From NCBI RefSeq assembly GCF_014650695.1, contig NZ_BMVL01000010.1, forward strand, positions 248,996 through 312,995: a stretch of DNA of 64,000 bases, in the 5' to 3' direction. Made by a program: the position numbers and the translations under genes. The stretch is from Streptomyces avidinii. GTDB lineage: Bacteria > Actinomycetota > Actinomycetes > Streptomycetales > Streptomycetaceae. Position 1 is the stretch's first letter, and the number at the start of each line of letters is the position of its first letter. Under the pieces are notes generated by a model. The model was not told the DNA's origin. It searched no databases and worked only from the letters and a program-made list of their open reading frames with translations. Shown one piece after another: positions 26,164 to 35,249 of the stretch.

Positions 26164-27921
26164 CTAGAGGGCCAGTCCGTGGCCGTGCGGGAAGACCGGG
26201 TCGAACGTGTCGTTCGGCACATCCGGACGGGAGGCCGCCACGGCCCTCATCGAGCGCGGGAGCTCGAAGGGCAGGCGGCCCTCGGCGGTGGCGCGACCGA
26301 ACGCCACGTCCAGCAGGGCGGCGTCACAGGCGCCGTAGTCCGCGATCAGGGCCGCCGCCCGCTCGGCGATCTCCGGGACGACGGCGGCCCGCTCCAGGTT
26401 GATGCAGACCAGGGTGGGCACCCGGTCCAGGAGGGCCAGGATCCCGGCGAGTTCGGGCTCGGCGAAGGCCAGCGAGCCGGAGTGGAAGAAGGACTCGAAG
26501 ATGTTCTCCCGCGGCTCGTGCGGCGTCCGCAGCCGCAGCACGGCAAGGTCCGCGTCGGCCGGGTCGACGACGACCTCGCCGTACTCGGCGGCGACGCTCG
26601 CGTCCACGCCCTGCACGTACAGCCTCGGCCGCGTGGTGAGCGGCAGCAGGCCCCCGGGGTTGGTCAGGACGGTGAGGGACCGGCGCTGGGCCGCGGCCCC
26701 CAGGGCCGTGAAGTCGGCCCGCCCCACGATCTCGGCCGCCGCCTCCGGGTCCACGTACGGGTCCTCGAACAGGCCGAGCGTGAACTTCTCGCGCAGCAGG
26801 CGGCGTACCGAGGCGTCGATCCTGGACTCCGCGACCCGGCCCGAGCGGACCAGCTCGACGATCACTTCCGGGCACTGCTCGCCGCCGAACTGGTCGCAGC
26901 CGGCCTCCAGGCCGCGCGCCGCCCGCTCGGCCACGCCCAGGTGCTCCAGGCCCCAGGCGCGGGCCGGGTGCACCTGCCCGAAGATCACCGCGTCGTTGAG
27001 CAGGCCCCAGTCGCTGCAGACGATGCCCTCGAAGCCGAGCTCCTCGCGGAGCAGGCCGGTGACCACGCCCTTGTTGAAGCCGAAGCCGACCTCCTCCCAG
27101 TCCGTGCCGATCGGCTGGCCGTAGTACGGCATCATCTGCGCGCACCCGGCGGCGATCGCGGCCCTGAACGGCTCCAGGTGGTGCTCGCGCATCCCGCCCG
27201 GGTAGACCTGCTCCTTGCCGTGCGCGAAGTGCGGGTCCTCGCCGTCCTTCTGGGGGCCGCCCCCGGGGAAGTGCTTGACCATGGCGGACACCGACCCGGG
27301 CCCCAGGGCCGGGCCCTGGAGACCGCGCACGTACGCCGCCACGAGCTCGGCCGTCAGCCGCGCGTCGGAGCCGAAGGTGCCGGACTGGCGGGCCCAGCGG
27401 GGTTCGCTGGCCAGGTCGATCTGCGGGTGGAGGGCGACGCGGAAGCCGACGGCGAGGTACTCGCGCCGGACGGTGTCGGCGAACCGGTGGACGAGCTCGG
27501 GGTCGCCGATGGCGGCCAGGCCCAGGGCCTCCGGCCAGGCGGAGAAGGCGCCGGAGTTGAAGGAGGCGCCGATGTTGTCGGTGAAGGTGTGGCGCGGGTC
27601 GGTGGAGAGGGTGACCGGGATGCCGAGGCGGGTGGCCGCGGCCATCTCCTGGACGGCGTTCTGCCACGTGGCCATCTCGCGGGGCCCGTAGGTGCCGAGC
27701 AGGTTGAAGTGGGTGAGGAAGCGGTCCTCGATCAGCTCGGGCGTGGTGAAGGGGAGCATCGAGCCGTCGGTCTCGGTGACCGGGGTGCCGTCCGCGTTCA
27801 TCATCAGCATCGAGTGGAAGAGCTGGCCCGCCTTCTCCTCCAGGGTCATCCGGGCGAGCAGGTCCTCCACGCGGCGGTCGACGGGCAGCGCGGCGTCTTT
27901 GTAATCGGGCGTCGTGTTCAT
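26164..27921 (-). CDS. Glycoside hydrolase family 3 (beta-glucosidase/exo-glycosidase)
   Basis: Start at 27921 (MNTTPDYKDAALPVDRRVED) follows AGGAG; 585 aa. N-terminal TIM barrel has the family pattern KHFPGGGPQKDGEDPHF and the nucleophile region GFEGIVCSDWGLL, with Asp as predicted nucleophile. The C-terminal alpha/beta sandwich runs from about residue 400. No signal peptide, so it works on imported sugars in the cytoplasm. It is somewhat short for GH3 because there is no fibronectin-like third domain. Divergent from a TetR gene, with a Crp-like site and inverted repeats between, suggesting sugar-linked control. Exact substrate unknown. Confidence 0.9.
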   Translation of the reverse strand: MNTTPDYKDAALPVDRRVEDLLARMTLEEKAGQLFHSMLMMNADGTPVTETDGSMLPFTTPELIEDRFLTHFNLLGTYGPREMATWQNAVQEMAAATRLGIPVTLSTDPRHTFTDNIGASFNSGAFSAWPEALGLAAIGDPELVHRFADTVRREYLAVGFRVALHPQIDLASEPRWARQSGTFGSDARLTAELVAAYVRGLQGPALGPGSVSAMVKHFPGGGPQKDGEDPHFAHGKEQVYPGGMREHHLEPFRAAIAAGCAQMMPYYGQPIGTDWEEVGFGFNKGVVTGLLREELGFEGIVCSDWGLLNDAVIFGQVHPARAWGLEHLGVAERAARGLEAGCDQFGGEQCPEVIVELVRSGRVAESRIDASVRRLLREKFTLGLFEDPYVDPEAAAEIVGRADFTALGAAAQRRSLTVLTNPGGLLPLTTRPRLYVQGVDASVAAEYGEVVVDPADADLAVLRLRTPHEPRENIFESFFHSGSLAFAEPELAGILALLDRVPTLVCINLERAAVVPEIAERAAALIADYGACDAALLDVAFGRATAEGRLPFELPRSMRAVAASRPDVPNDTFDPVFPHGHGLAL

Positions 27922-27973
27922 GGCGGGGCTCCTGGCGCGTGACCGTCGGATCGGCACGGTCACGGTAGAGCTG

Positions 27974-27997
27974 AAAACCATGCACCCACTAGGTTTT
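27974..27997. promoter_or_regulatory. Inverted repeat, candidate TetR operator
   Basis: AAAACC (27974-27979) and GGTTTT (27992-27997) are perfect arms around a 12-nt spacer in the GH3/tetR divergent promoter region. Spacing is plausible for a dimeric repressor. Confidence 0.4.
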
Positions 27998-28002
27998 TGA
28001 AA

Positions 28003-28018
28003 TGTGACCTGGGTCACG
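28003..28018. promoter_or_regulatory. Crp-like binding site
   Basis: TGTGACCTGGGTCACG fits the TGTGA-N6-TCACA consensus at nine of ten fixed positions. It lies 43 bp before the TetR start and 82 bp before the GH3 start, in the shared promoter region. Confidence 0.5.
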
Positions 28019-28060
28019 CGGGCCGGGTGGCCTGGAACAGCGGCCGCTTAGGGTGTCCGC

Positions 28061-28780
28061 ATGGCACAGGACAACGGGCGGACGGCACGGGCGGAGGGAC
28101 GGGCGGGGCGGACCGCCCCGAAGGGCTCGGCCCGGGGTACCTACGCAGTCGGCGACGCCCGGCGGCAGAAGATCCTCGACACCGCCGTCGAGCACTTCGC
28201 ACAGTGGGGCTTCAACGCGTCCTCGCTGGCCCGGATCGCCGCCGACTGCGGGATCACCCAGGGCGGGCTGCTGCACCACTTCCGCGGCAAGGAGGACCTG
28301 CTGCTGTCGGTCCTCGCCCAGAGCGAGCAGCACGACGTGGAGCGGCTGTTCAGCGAGCCCGCCGAGTCGGTTGCCGCCCACTTCGCCACCGTGGTGGACC
28401 TCGCCGCCGACAACGAGCGGCGGCCCGGCATCGTCCGGATGTTCAACACCCTGGTCGGCGAGTCCGGCAACCCGGGGCACCCCGCGCACGCGTACTTCAC
28501 CCGGCGCTACGCCCGGGTGCTCGGCTACACCGTCGATCTGCTGGAGGCCGGCGTCGCCCGCGGCGAACTGCGCCCCGGCACCGATTGCGAGGCCGTCGGC
28601 CGGGAGACCCTCGCCGTCATGGACGGCCTCCAGATCCAGTGGGTGCTGGCCCCCGGGAGCGTGGACATGCCGGCCCGGCTGCGCGGCTTCCTGGACCGCC
28701 TGCTGCGGGACATCTCGGTCGCGGGGACGGGCCTGCCGGACGCCCCGCCGGGTGCCTCGCCGGACTCGCCGACGGCTTAG
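28061..28780 (+). CDS. TetR-family transcriptional regulator
   Basis: 239 aa with a basic, disordered first 28 residues. The helix-turn-helix covers about residues 33-80 (ILDTAVEHFAQWGFNASSLA and GITQGGLLHHFRGKEDLL). The C-terminal ligand domain is typical TetR_C (residues 90-215). Divergent from the GH3 glycosidase by 139 bp, which holds inverted repeats, so it most likely controls that gene and itself in response to a sugar or aglycone. Its stop overlaps the stop of the convergent lipoprotein gene by 4 bp (TTAG). Confidence 0.9.
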   Translation: MAQDNGRTARAEGRAGRTAPKGSARGTYAVGDARRQKILDTAVEHFAQWGFNASSLARIAADCGITQGGLLHHFRGKEDLLLSVLAQSEQHDVERLFSEPAESVAAHFATVVDLAADNERRPGIVRMFNTLVGESGNPGHPAHAYFTRRYARVLGYTVDLLEAGVARGELRPGTDCEAVGRETLAVMDGLQIQWVLAPGSVDMPARLRGFLDRLLRDISVAGTGLPDAPPGASPDSPTA

Positions 28781-29316
28781 GGGGCGTCCGTGCCGCCGGT
28801 GAACGGGGGCAGTGCGTCCAGCACCCTCGTGAGGGACTCCGGTAGGGACTCCTGGCCGCCCGACACCTCGTGGCCGTCGTGCACGAAGGCGTAGAAGAAG
28901 CCGTCGTAGATCGTGGGGCCGCCGGTCGTGATCCGGGGCAGCCGGGCGAAGTCCGCCTCCCGGAGGGCGGTGCGCAGGCCGGTGAGCTCCGCCCCGGACA
29001 GCTTGCCGGTGCCCGTCGGCTTCGCCCCGGCGTCCAGCCTGGTGTAGGAGCCGTCCCCCTTGACCACGAGGGTGTGGGTCTGCCCGGCGAAGCCGCCGGT
29101 CCGGGTGACCCGGACCAGGGTCTCGCCGGGGGCGGGGAGCCGGCCGGCCGTGGGGCTCGCGCTCGGGCCGCCGGGCGGGCTCGCGCTCGCACTCGTGCCC
29201 GGCGCCGTGGAGGCCTTCGGGGGCGCCTCGTCGCCGCCCCCGGAGCCGGACGGCCCGCAGCCCGCCAGGACCACCGCACTCAGCACTGCCGCGACCACCG
29301 CTCGGAACGCGCGCAC
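28777..29316 (-). CDS. Putative lipoprotein
   Basis: GTG at 29316 is chosen because GCGGAGG lies 5 nt upstream and a signal peptide begins there (VRAFRAVVAAVLSAVVLAGC). 179 aa. Lipobox LAGC gives Cys19 as the lipidated residue. A Ser/Pro/Gly/Ala linker (residues 20-60) precedes a compact beta-rich domain (ETLVRVTRTGGFAGQTHTLV). No family is recognised. Anchored on the outer face of the membrane. Divergent from the membrane glycosyltransferase-like gene with 36 bp between starts, so the two may share a promoter. Confidence 0.75.
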   Translation of the reverse strand: MRAFRAVVAAVLSAVVLAGCGPSGSGGGDEAPPKASTAPGTSASASPPGGPSASPTAGRLPAPGETLVRVTRTGGFAGQTHTLVVKGDGSYTRLDAGAKPTGTGKLSGAELTGLRTALREADFARLPRITTGGPTIYDGFFYAFVHDGHEVSGGQESLPESLTRVLDALPPFTGGTDAP

Positions 29317-29352
29317 ACCCACCTCCGCAAGGACTCGGGTCCAACCCCGAGT

Positions 29353-30735
29353 ATGGAGTCCGCACACCCGTTCCGACAGCACGCGGAGGCCGTCATCAGC
29401 CGGATCGCCCCCTGGCGGCTGCTCCCGCCGCTGCTCGCCGTGTGCCTCGGCCTGTGGGGCCTGGAGCGCGGCGGCAGCATGTGGCGCGACGAGTCCGTCA
29501 CCTGGCAGGTGGCCCACCGGCCGCTCGGCCAGATCGTCGAGCTGCTGGGCCGGGTCGACGCCGTCCACGGCCTGTACTACCTGCTCATGCACGGGGTGTT
29601 CGAGGCCTGGGAGGGCGGCCTGTGGGCGCTGCGGCTGCCCTCCGTCGCCGCCACCGCCCTCGCGGCCGCCGGAGTGGCCGCGATCGCCCACCGGCTCGTG
29701 GGGGAGCGGGCCGCGCTGCTCGCGGGCTGCGCGTACGCCGTACTGCCGCCCGTGCAGATGTACGCCCAGGAGGGGCGCTCGTACGCCCTGGTCGCCGCCG
29801 CCGTGGTGTGGGCGACGTACCTGATGCTGCGCGAGCGGTGGGCGGCGTACGCGGCGGTGCTGCTGCTCGGCTGCTGGCTGCACGAGTTCGCCGCGCTGGC
29901 CCTGCTCGCCCACGCCTTCACCGCCTGGCGCTCGCGCGGCTGGCGGTGGAGCGCCGCGGCCGTCGTCGCCCTGCTGGTGCCACTGGCCGTGGTGAGCGCC
30001 CGGCAGGCCGAGCAGCAGCTCGGCTGGCTCGGGCGGCCGAGCTGGCAGGACTGGGCGGCGTACGCGGTGGTGGGCGCCGCGGCCCTGCTGCTCGCGCGGG
30101 GGGCTCCGGGAGACCTCGTACGGGTGGCGCTCCCGCTCGTCCTGCTGCCGCCCGGGCTGCTGATGGTGATCTCGCTGCTCAACCCCTGGTACGTCGACCG
30201 GTACGTGCTGTACGCGCTGGCCGGGCTCGCCCTGCTGGCGGGTGCCCGGCTCGCGACGGCCCGCGGGTGGTGGCCGTGGCTACTGGCCGGCGCCCTCCTG
30301 GTGGCGTTCGGCTTCTGGTCGGTGTGGCTGCGTACGCCGGAGAGCCGCAAGGACGACGCGCTCGCCGTGGCCGCCGCGGTCCGCGAGCGGGCGCGGCCGG
30401 GGGACGCGGTGGTGTTCATGCCCGCGCGCCGGCGCGAGTGGCTGCTCTCCTCGCCGGAGGTCTACGGGGAGCTGCGGGACGTGGCCCTGGACCGCACCCC
30501 GGAGGCCTCGCACAGCCTCCAGGGCACCGAGCTGTCCCCGGAGCGGATCCGCGCGGCGCTGCCGGCCTCGCCCCGGGTGATCGCCCTGCTGGACCCGGCC
30601 GGCCAGCCGCTCGACCCGTACCCGCGGGAGGCGGTCAAGCGCGAGGAGCTGGCCGCCCGCTTCGACCTGTGCTCCACCACGGAGGTGCGCGGCGCCCGGA
30701 TCGCGGTCTACGCCCGCCCGGGCACCTGCCCCTGA
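29353..30735 (+). CDS. Polytopic membrane protein, glycosyltransferase-39-like
   Basis: ATG at 29353; 460 aa with about 9-10 hydrophobic segments. The N-terminal loop after TM1 has the WRDESVTWQVAHRP pattern (D-E pair) typical of GT-C fold mannosyl/arabinosyl transferases that use polyprenyl-phosphate sugars, and YLLMHGVFEAW follows as in that group. The C-terminal 110 residues are a soluble extracytoplasmic domain. Likely role: transfer of a sugar to a cell-surface acceptor. The acidic pair supports the GT-C assignment, but the substrate is unknown. Flanked by a divergent lipoprotein gene. Confidence 0.7.
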   Translation: MESAHPFRQHAEAVISRIAPWRLLPPLLAVCLGLWGLERGGSMWRDESVTWQVAHRPLGQIVELLGRVDAVHGLYYLLMHGVFEAWEGGLWALRLPSVAATALAAAGVAAIAHRLVGERAALLAGCAYAVLPPVQMYAQEGRSYALVAAAVVWATYLMLRERWAAYAAVLLLGCWLHEFAALALLAHAFTAWRSRGWRWSAAAVVALLVPLAVVSARQAEQQLGWLGRPSWQDWAAYAVVGAAALLLARGAPGDLVRVALPLVLLPPGLLMVISLLNPWYVDRYVLYALAGLALLAGARLATARGWWPWLLAGALLVAFGFWSVWLRTPESRKDDALAVAAAVRERARPGDAVVFMPARRREWLLSSPEVYGELRDVALDRTPEASHSLQGTELSPERIRAALPASPRVIALLDPAGQPLDPYPREAVKREELAARFDLCSTTEVRGARIAVYARPGTCP

Positions 30736-30835
30736 CCGCAGCTGCCCGCCGACTCCCGCCGCCCGACCCGCCGCCGAGCCGGTCCGGGCCGCGCCGGAGG
30801 ATGGGGCGACCGTGTCGTCCAGCCGGAGGTGCCGC

Positions 30836-31756
30836 ATGACCACGCCCGAGAACGCGTCCGAAGAGCTGTCCGGGACCCCGCCCGAGGCCCAGCCCGACGC
30901 GCCGCCGGAACCGCTGCCCGGGCCGCTCGTCGGGGCGGACTGGCTCGCCCGGCGGCTCGACACGCCCGGCCTGGTCCTCCTCGACGCCTCCGTCGGCGCC
31001 CACCGAGGCGCCGGCCGCCGGATCCCCGGTGCCCGCCCCTTCGACCTCGACGGGGCCCTGTCCGACCACACCGCGCCCGCCCCGCACACCATGCCCGGGG
31101 CCCCGGAGTTCACCGAGGCCGTGCGGGCCCTCGGCATCGACGACTCGGACACCGTCGTCGTCTACGACGGCGCCGGCCTCTACTCCAGCGCCCGCGCCTG
31201 GTGGATGCTGCGCGCCATGGGCTTCGACCGGGTCGCCGTCCTCGACGGCGGACTGCCCGCCTGGACGGCCGCCGGCCTGCCCGTCGAGGCCGCCGCCCCG
31301 GCGTACGAGGGACCGCGCGGCTCCTTCACCGCCCGGCCCCGGGCCGGGCTGCTGGTCGACAGCGCCACCGTCGCGCGCGCCCTGACCGACCCGGCCGCGG
31401 CCGTTCTCGACGCCCGCACCCGGGGGCGGTTCGCCGGCACCGCTCCCGAGCCCCGGCCGGGCCTGCGCGGCGGCCACATGCCGGGCGCGCTCAACCTGCC
31501 GTTCGGCGAACTCCAGGACCGGGCCGGGCTGATGCGCCCCGCCGGGGAACTGCGCGCGGCCTTCCGGGAGCTGGCCGGGGACCGGGAGCGGCTCTACTTC
31601 AGCTGCGGCTCCGGGGTGACCGCCTGCGTACTGGCGCTCGGCGCCGACCTCGCCGGGTACCGGGAGCTCGCGGTGTACGACGGCTCCTGGAGCGAGTGGG
31701 GCATGCCCTCGGAGCTCCCCGTGACGACGAACGGCCCGGAGAAAGAAGGGGGTTAA
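30836..31756 (+). CDS. Two-domain rhodanese, sulfurtransferase
   Basis: ATG at 30836 with GGAGGTGCCGC upstream; 306 aa. The N-terminal inactive rhodanese domain spans about residues 30-155; the C-terminal domain carries the catalytic loop CGSGVTA (YFSCGSGVTACV). The CG[S/T]GVTA loop is the 3-mercaptopyruvate sulfurtransferase signature (thiosulfate sulfurtransferases have CRxGx[R/T]). It moves sulfane sulfur to thiols or cyanide in the cytoplasm. The first 30 residues are an acidic, Pro-rich extension. Monocistronic. Confidence 0.88.
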   Translation: MTTPENASEELSGTPPEAQPDAPPEPLPGPLVGADWLARRLDTPGLVLLDASVGAHRGAGRRIPGARPFDLDGALSDHTAPAPHTMPGAPEFTEAVRALGIDDSDTVVVYDGAGLYSSARAWWMLRAMGFDRVAVLDGGLPAWTAAGLPVEAAAPAYEGPRGSFTARPRAGLLVDSATVARALTDPAAAVLDARTRGRFAGTAPEPRPGLRGGHMPGALNLPFGELQDRAGLMRPAGELRAAFRELAGDRERLYFSCGSGVTACVLALGADLAGYRELAVYDGSWSEWGMPSELPVTTNGPEKEGG

Positions 31757-31820
31757 CCCCACCGCGTTCCGGGTACGCGCCCCATCGGCCCGGGGGGTGT
31801 CACCGCCCGAGAATCGGGCC

Positions 31821-32585
31821 ATGACCTCACACACCACGTCGGCCCGCATCGCCCGCACCACCGTCGCCGCCCTCGGAACCGGCCTCCTGCTGGCCGGCTG
31901 CTCCCTCCCGGACGGCCTCAATGACCGCGCGCGCCGGACGGCGACCGCCGACGCCACGGTCACCGAGGCGGTCACCGCGGTGCGGGTGACGCAGGCCCGG
32001 GCCGGCTCGATCGAGGTCACCCCCGGGACCGGCCCCGGCGTCACGATCCGCCGCACCGTCCACTACGGCGAGGGCGCCGCCCCGACGCCCGGCCAGCAGG
32101 TCGCCGGCGGCGTACTGACCTTCACCGACGGCTGCTCCGCGGACTGCTACGTCGACTACCGCCTGGAGGTCCCGGCCAACGCCACGGTCGAGCTGGAGAG
32201 CACCAGCGGCGGGATCTCGGTGACGGGCGTGGCGGCGGCCGCGGTGACGGCCACCTCCGGCACGGTCAGGGCCGACCGGATCGGCGGCCCGCTGAAGGTC
32301 CGCACCACCTCCGGCGACGTCACCGCCACCGGCCTGTCCGCCGCGAGCGCCGACGTCCGCTCCTCCTCGGGCGACGCCCGCCTGGACTTCGCCGGCGCCC
32401 CGTCCTCGGTGCTCGCCGAGACCACCTCCGGCAACGTCACCCTGAAGGTCCCCCGGGCCCCGTACCGGCTCGCGGTCTCCACCACCTCCGGCGATCGCGA
32501 CATCACCCTCCCCGACGACGCCTCGGCCCCCTCCAGCCTCTCGGCGAAGACCACGTCGGGCGACGTCCGCATCTCTGCCGTCTGA
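31821..32585 (+). CDS. DUF4097-type adhesin-like lipoprotein
   Basis: ATG at 31821; 254 aa. Signal peptide with lipobox LLAGC (Cys near 27). From residue 90 to the end the sequence is a right-handed beta-solenoid with repeated TTSGDV/TSGNV turns (for example VRTTSGDVTATG and AKTTSGDVRISAV), the hallmark of DUF4097 proteins. Exported and anchored to the membrane. Function unknown; such proteins often act as surface stress or adhesion factors. Ends 94 bp before lon and its regulatory sites. Confidence 0.85.
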   Translation: MTSHTTSARIARTTVAALGTGLLLAGCSLPDGLNDRARRTATADATVTEAVTAVRVTQARAGSIEVTPGTGPGVTIRRTVHYGEGAAPTPGQQVAGGVLTFTDGCSADCYVDYRLEVPANATVELESTSGGISVTGVAAAAVTATSGTVRADRIGGPLKVRTTSGDVTATGLSAASADVRSSSGDARLDFAGAPSSVLAETTSGNVTLKVPRAPYRLAVSTTSGDRDITLPDDASAPSSLSAKTTSGDVRISAV

Positions 32586-32588
32586 CGC

Positions 32589-32605
32589 GTTCGCCCCGGG
32601 CGAAC
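32589..32605 (+). promoter_or_regulatory. ClgR box upstream of lon
   Basis: GTTCGCCCCGGGCGAAC is a perfect inverted repeat fitting the ClgR consensus GTTCGC-N5-GCG. ClgR activates clp genes and lon in Streptomyces (established). It lies 75 bp before the lon start. Confidence 0.75.
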
Positions 32606-32638
32606 GGCGTTGGGGGAACATCGGGCGGCGCACATGCA

Positions 32639-32657
32639 TTGAGTCGGCGTAGCTCAA
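32639..32657 (+). promoter_or_regulatory. HAIR-like HspR operator upstream of lon
   Basis: TTGAGT, seven bases, GCTCAA matches the HspR HAIR element (TTGAGT-N7-ACTCAA) with one mismatch, 23 bp before the lon start. HspR represses lon, clpB and dnaK operons in Streptomyces (established). Confidence 0.75.
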
Positions 32658-32679
32658 CTTCACTGCCGGAGGGAAGATC

Positions 32680-35085
32680 ATGGCTTCGACGTCCGCCACA
32701 CTCACTCTGCCCGTGCTGCCGCTCGACGACGAGGTCGTGCTGCCCGGAATGGTCGTTCCGCTGGACCTCTCCGACGCCGAGGTGCGCGCCGCCGTCGAGG
32801 CCGCGCAGGCCGCCGCCGGAAAGAACGGCAGCGGGAAGCCCCGGGTGCTGCTCGTGCCGCGCATCGACGGGAAGTACGCCGCGACCGGTGTGCTCGGGAC
32901 CGTCGAGCAGGTCGGCCGGCTCTCCGGCGGCGACCCCGGCGCCCTCATCCGCGGCCTCGGCCGGGTCCGTATCGGCGCCGGGACCACCGGGCCCGGCGCG
33001 GCCCTCTGGGTCGAGGGCGAGACCGTCGACGAGGCGGTGCCCGATCCGCTGCCCGGAGCGGTCGCCGAGCTCGTCAAGGAGTACAAGGCGCTCGCCACCA
33101 GCTGGCTCAAGAAGCGCGGCGCCTGGCAGGTCGTGGACCGGGTCCAGCAGATCGAAGGCGTCTCCGCACTCGCCGACAACTCGGGCTACTCGCCCTTCCT
33201 GACGGTCGAGCAGAAGGTGGAACTGCTGGAGACCGCCGACCCGGTCGCCCGCCTCAAGCTCGCGATCAAGGCCCTCAGCGACCACCTCGCCGAGCAGGAC
33301 GTGGCCGAGTCCATCGCCAAGGACGTCCAGGACGGCGTCGACAAGCAGCAGCGCGAGTTCCTGCTGCGGCGCCAGCTGGAGGCCGTGCGCAAGGAACTGC
33401 GGGAGATCAACGGGGAGAAGGACGGTGAGGAGTCCGACGACTACCGGGCCCGCGTCGAGGCCGCCGACCTCCCCGAGAACGTACGGGAGGCCGCGCTCAA
33501 GGAGGTCGACAAGCTGGAGCGGTCCAGCGACCAGAGCCCGGAGGGGTCCTGGATCCGGACCTGGCTGGACACTGTGCTGGAACTGCCCTGGAACGAGCGC
33601 ACCGAGGACGAGTACGACATCCGCGGAGCCCGGGCGGTGCTCGACGCCGAGCACGCGGGCCTCAGCGACGTGAAGGACCGCATCACCGAGTACCTCGCCG
33701 TCCGCAAGCGGCGCAGCGAGCGCGGCATGGGCGTCATCGGCGGGCGGCGCGGCGGGGCCGTGCTCGCGCTCGTCGGGCCGCCCGGGGTCGGCAAGACCTC
33801 GTTGGGCGAGTCCGTGGCGCACGCCATGGGCCGCAAGTTCGTCCGCGTCGCGCTCGGCGGCGTACGGGACGAGGCCGAGATCCGCGGCCACCGCAGGACC
33901 TACGTCGGCGCCCTGCCCGGCCGGATCGTCCGGGCCATCAAGGAGGCCGGGTCGCTGAACCCGGTGGTCCTCCTCGACGAGATCGACAAGGTGGGCTCCG
34001 ACTTCCGGGGCGACCCGGCGGCCGCCCTGCTGGAGGTCCTGGACCCGGCGCAGAACCACACCTTCCGCGACCACTACCTGGAGGTGGAGCTGGACCTCAG
34101 CGACGTCGTCTTCCTGGCCACCGCCAACGTCCTGGAGGCCATCCCCGAGGCCCTGGCCGACCGGATGGAGCTCGTCCGCCTGGACGGGTACACCGAGGAC
34201 GAGAAGGTCGTCATCGCCCGCGACCACCTGCTGCCGCGCCAGCTGGAGCGCGCCGGGCTCGGCTCGGACGAGGTGGTCCTGCAGGAGGACGCGCTGCGCA
34301 GGCTGGCCGGCGAGTACACCCGCGAGGCGGGCGTACGCACCCTGGAGCGGTCCATCGCCCGCCTGCTGCGCAAGGTCGCCTCGCAGCACGAGCTGGGGGA
34401 GCGGGAGCTGCCCCTGAGCATCGGGGCGGACGACCTGCGGGGGCTGATCGGGCGCCCGCACCACGTACCGGAGTCCGCCCAGGACCCGGCCGAGCGGCGC
34501 ACCGCCGTGCCCGGCGTGGCCACCGGCCTCGCGGTCACCGGCGCGGGCGGCGACGTGCTGTTCGTGGAGGCCTCGCTGGCCGACCCGGAGACGGGCGCGG
34601 CCGGCCTGACCCTCACCGGCCAGCTCGGCGACGTCATGAAGGAGTCGGCGCAGATCGCGCTGAGCTTCCTGCGCTCGCACGGCGCGGAACTGGAACTCCC
34701 GGTCGCCGACCTGAAGGACCGGGGCGTGCACATCCACTTCCCGGCGGGCGCCGTGCCCAAGGACGGCCCGAGTGCGGGCATCACCATGACCACCGCGCTC
34801 GCCTCGCTGCTCTCCGGGCGACAGGTGCGCACGGACGTGGCCATGACCGGTGAGGTCTCGCTGACCGGGCGGGTCCTGCCGATCGGCGGCGTGAAGCAGA
34901 AGCTGCTCGCCGCGCACCGGGCCGGGCTGACCACGGTCATCATTCCGAAGCGGAACGAGGCCGACCTGGACGACGTCCCGGCGGAGGTGCTGGAGGGGCT
35001 GGAGGTGCACCCCGTGACGGACGTGCGCCAGGTCCTGGAGCTCGCCCTCGCCCGGGACGAGGCTCCGGTCGTCGCCGCCGCCTGA
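32680..35085 (+). CDS. lon: ATP-dependent Lon protease
   Basis: ATG at 32680 after CCGGAGGGAAG; 801 aa, normal length. N-terminal substrate domain (residues 8-200), AAA+ with Walker A GPPGVGKT (366-373) and Walker B VVLLDEIDKV, sensor regions, then the protease domain. The catalytic dyad is Ser698 (KDGPSAGITM) and Lys741 (GGVKQKLLAAH). It degrades damaged and short-lived regulatory proteins in the cytoplasm. The promoter carries both a ClgR-type and an HspR-type operator, consistent with control by two proteostasis regulators. A very strong terminator follows, so it is monocistronic. Confidence 0.97.
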   Translation: MASTSATLTLPVLPLDDEVVLPGMVVPLDLSDAEVRAAVEAAQAAAGKNGSGKPRVLLVPRIDGKYAATGVLGTVEQVGRLSGGDPGALIRGLGRVRIGAGTTGPGAALWVEGETVDEAVPDPLPGAVAELVKEYKALATSWLKKRGAWQVVDRVQQIEGVSALADNSGYSPFLTVEQKVELLETADPVARLKLAIKALSDHLAEQDVAESIAKDVQDGVDKQQREFLLRRQLEAVRKELREINGEKDGEESDDYRARVEAADLPENVREAALKEVDKLERSSDQSPEGSWIRTWLDTVLELPWNERTEDEYDIRGARAVLDAEHAGLSDVKDRITEYLAVRKRRSERGMGVIGGRRGGAVLALVGPPGVGKTSLGESVAHAMGRKFVRVALGGVRDEAEIRGHRRTYVGALPGRIVRAIKEAGSLNPVVLLDEIDKVGSDFRGDPAAALLEVLDPAQNHTFRDHYLEVELDLSDVVFLATANVLEAIPEALADRMELVRLDGYTEDEKVVIARDHLLPRQLERAGLGSDEVVLQEDALRRLAGEYTREAGVRTLERSIARLLRKVASQHELGERELPLSIGADDLRGLIGRPHHVPESAQDPAERRTAVPGVATGLAVTGAGGDVLFVEASLADPETGAAGLTLTGQLGDVMKESAQIALSFLRSHGAELELPVADLKDRGVHIHFPAGAVPKDGPSAGITMTTALASLLSGRQVRTDVAMTGEVSLTGRVLPIGGVKQKLLAAHRAGLTTVIIPKRNEADLDDVPAEVLEGLEVHPVTDVRQVLELALARDEAPVVAAA

Positions 35086-35142
35086 CAGCGGCGCCCGAAC
35101 CGCGCCCGAACCGCGCCCGACCCCCGCGTACGGCGACCGCAC

Positions 35143-35180
35143 ACGGCCCGGTACCCCGCTCCGGCGGGGTACCGGGCCGT
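35143..35180 (+). terminator. Strong terminator of lon
   Basis: A 17-bp perfect stem (35143-35159 with 35164-35180) and TCCG loop, 57 bp after the lon stop. Confidence 0.92.
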
Positions 35181-35249
35181 CGGCCCACCCCCTGCGAAAT
35201 ACTGGTCCCGCACCCACCGAGGTGCCGGACGCCATCGAAGGAGCAGGAC

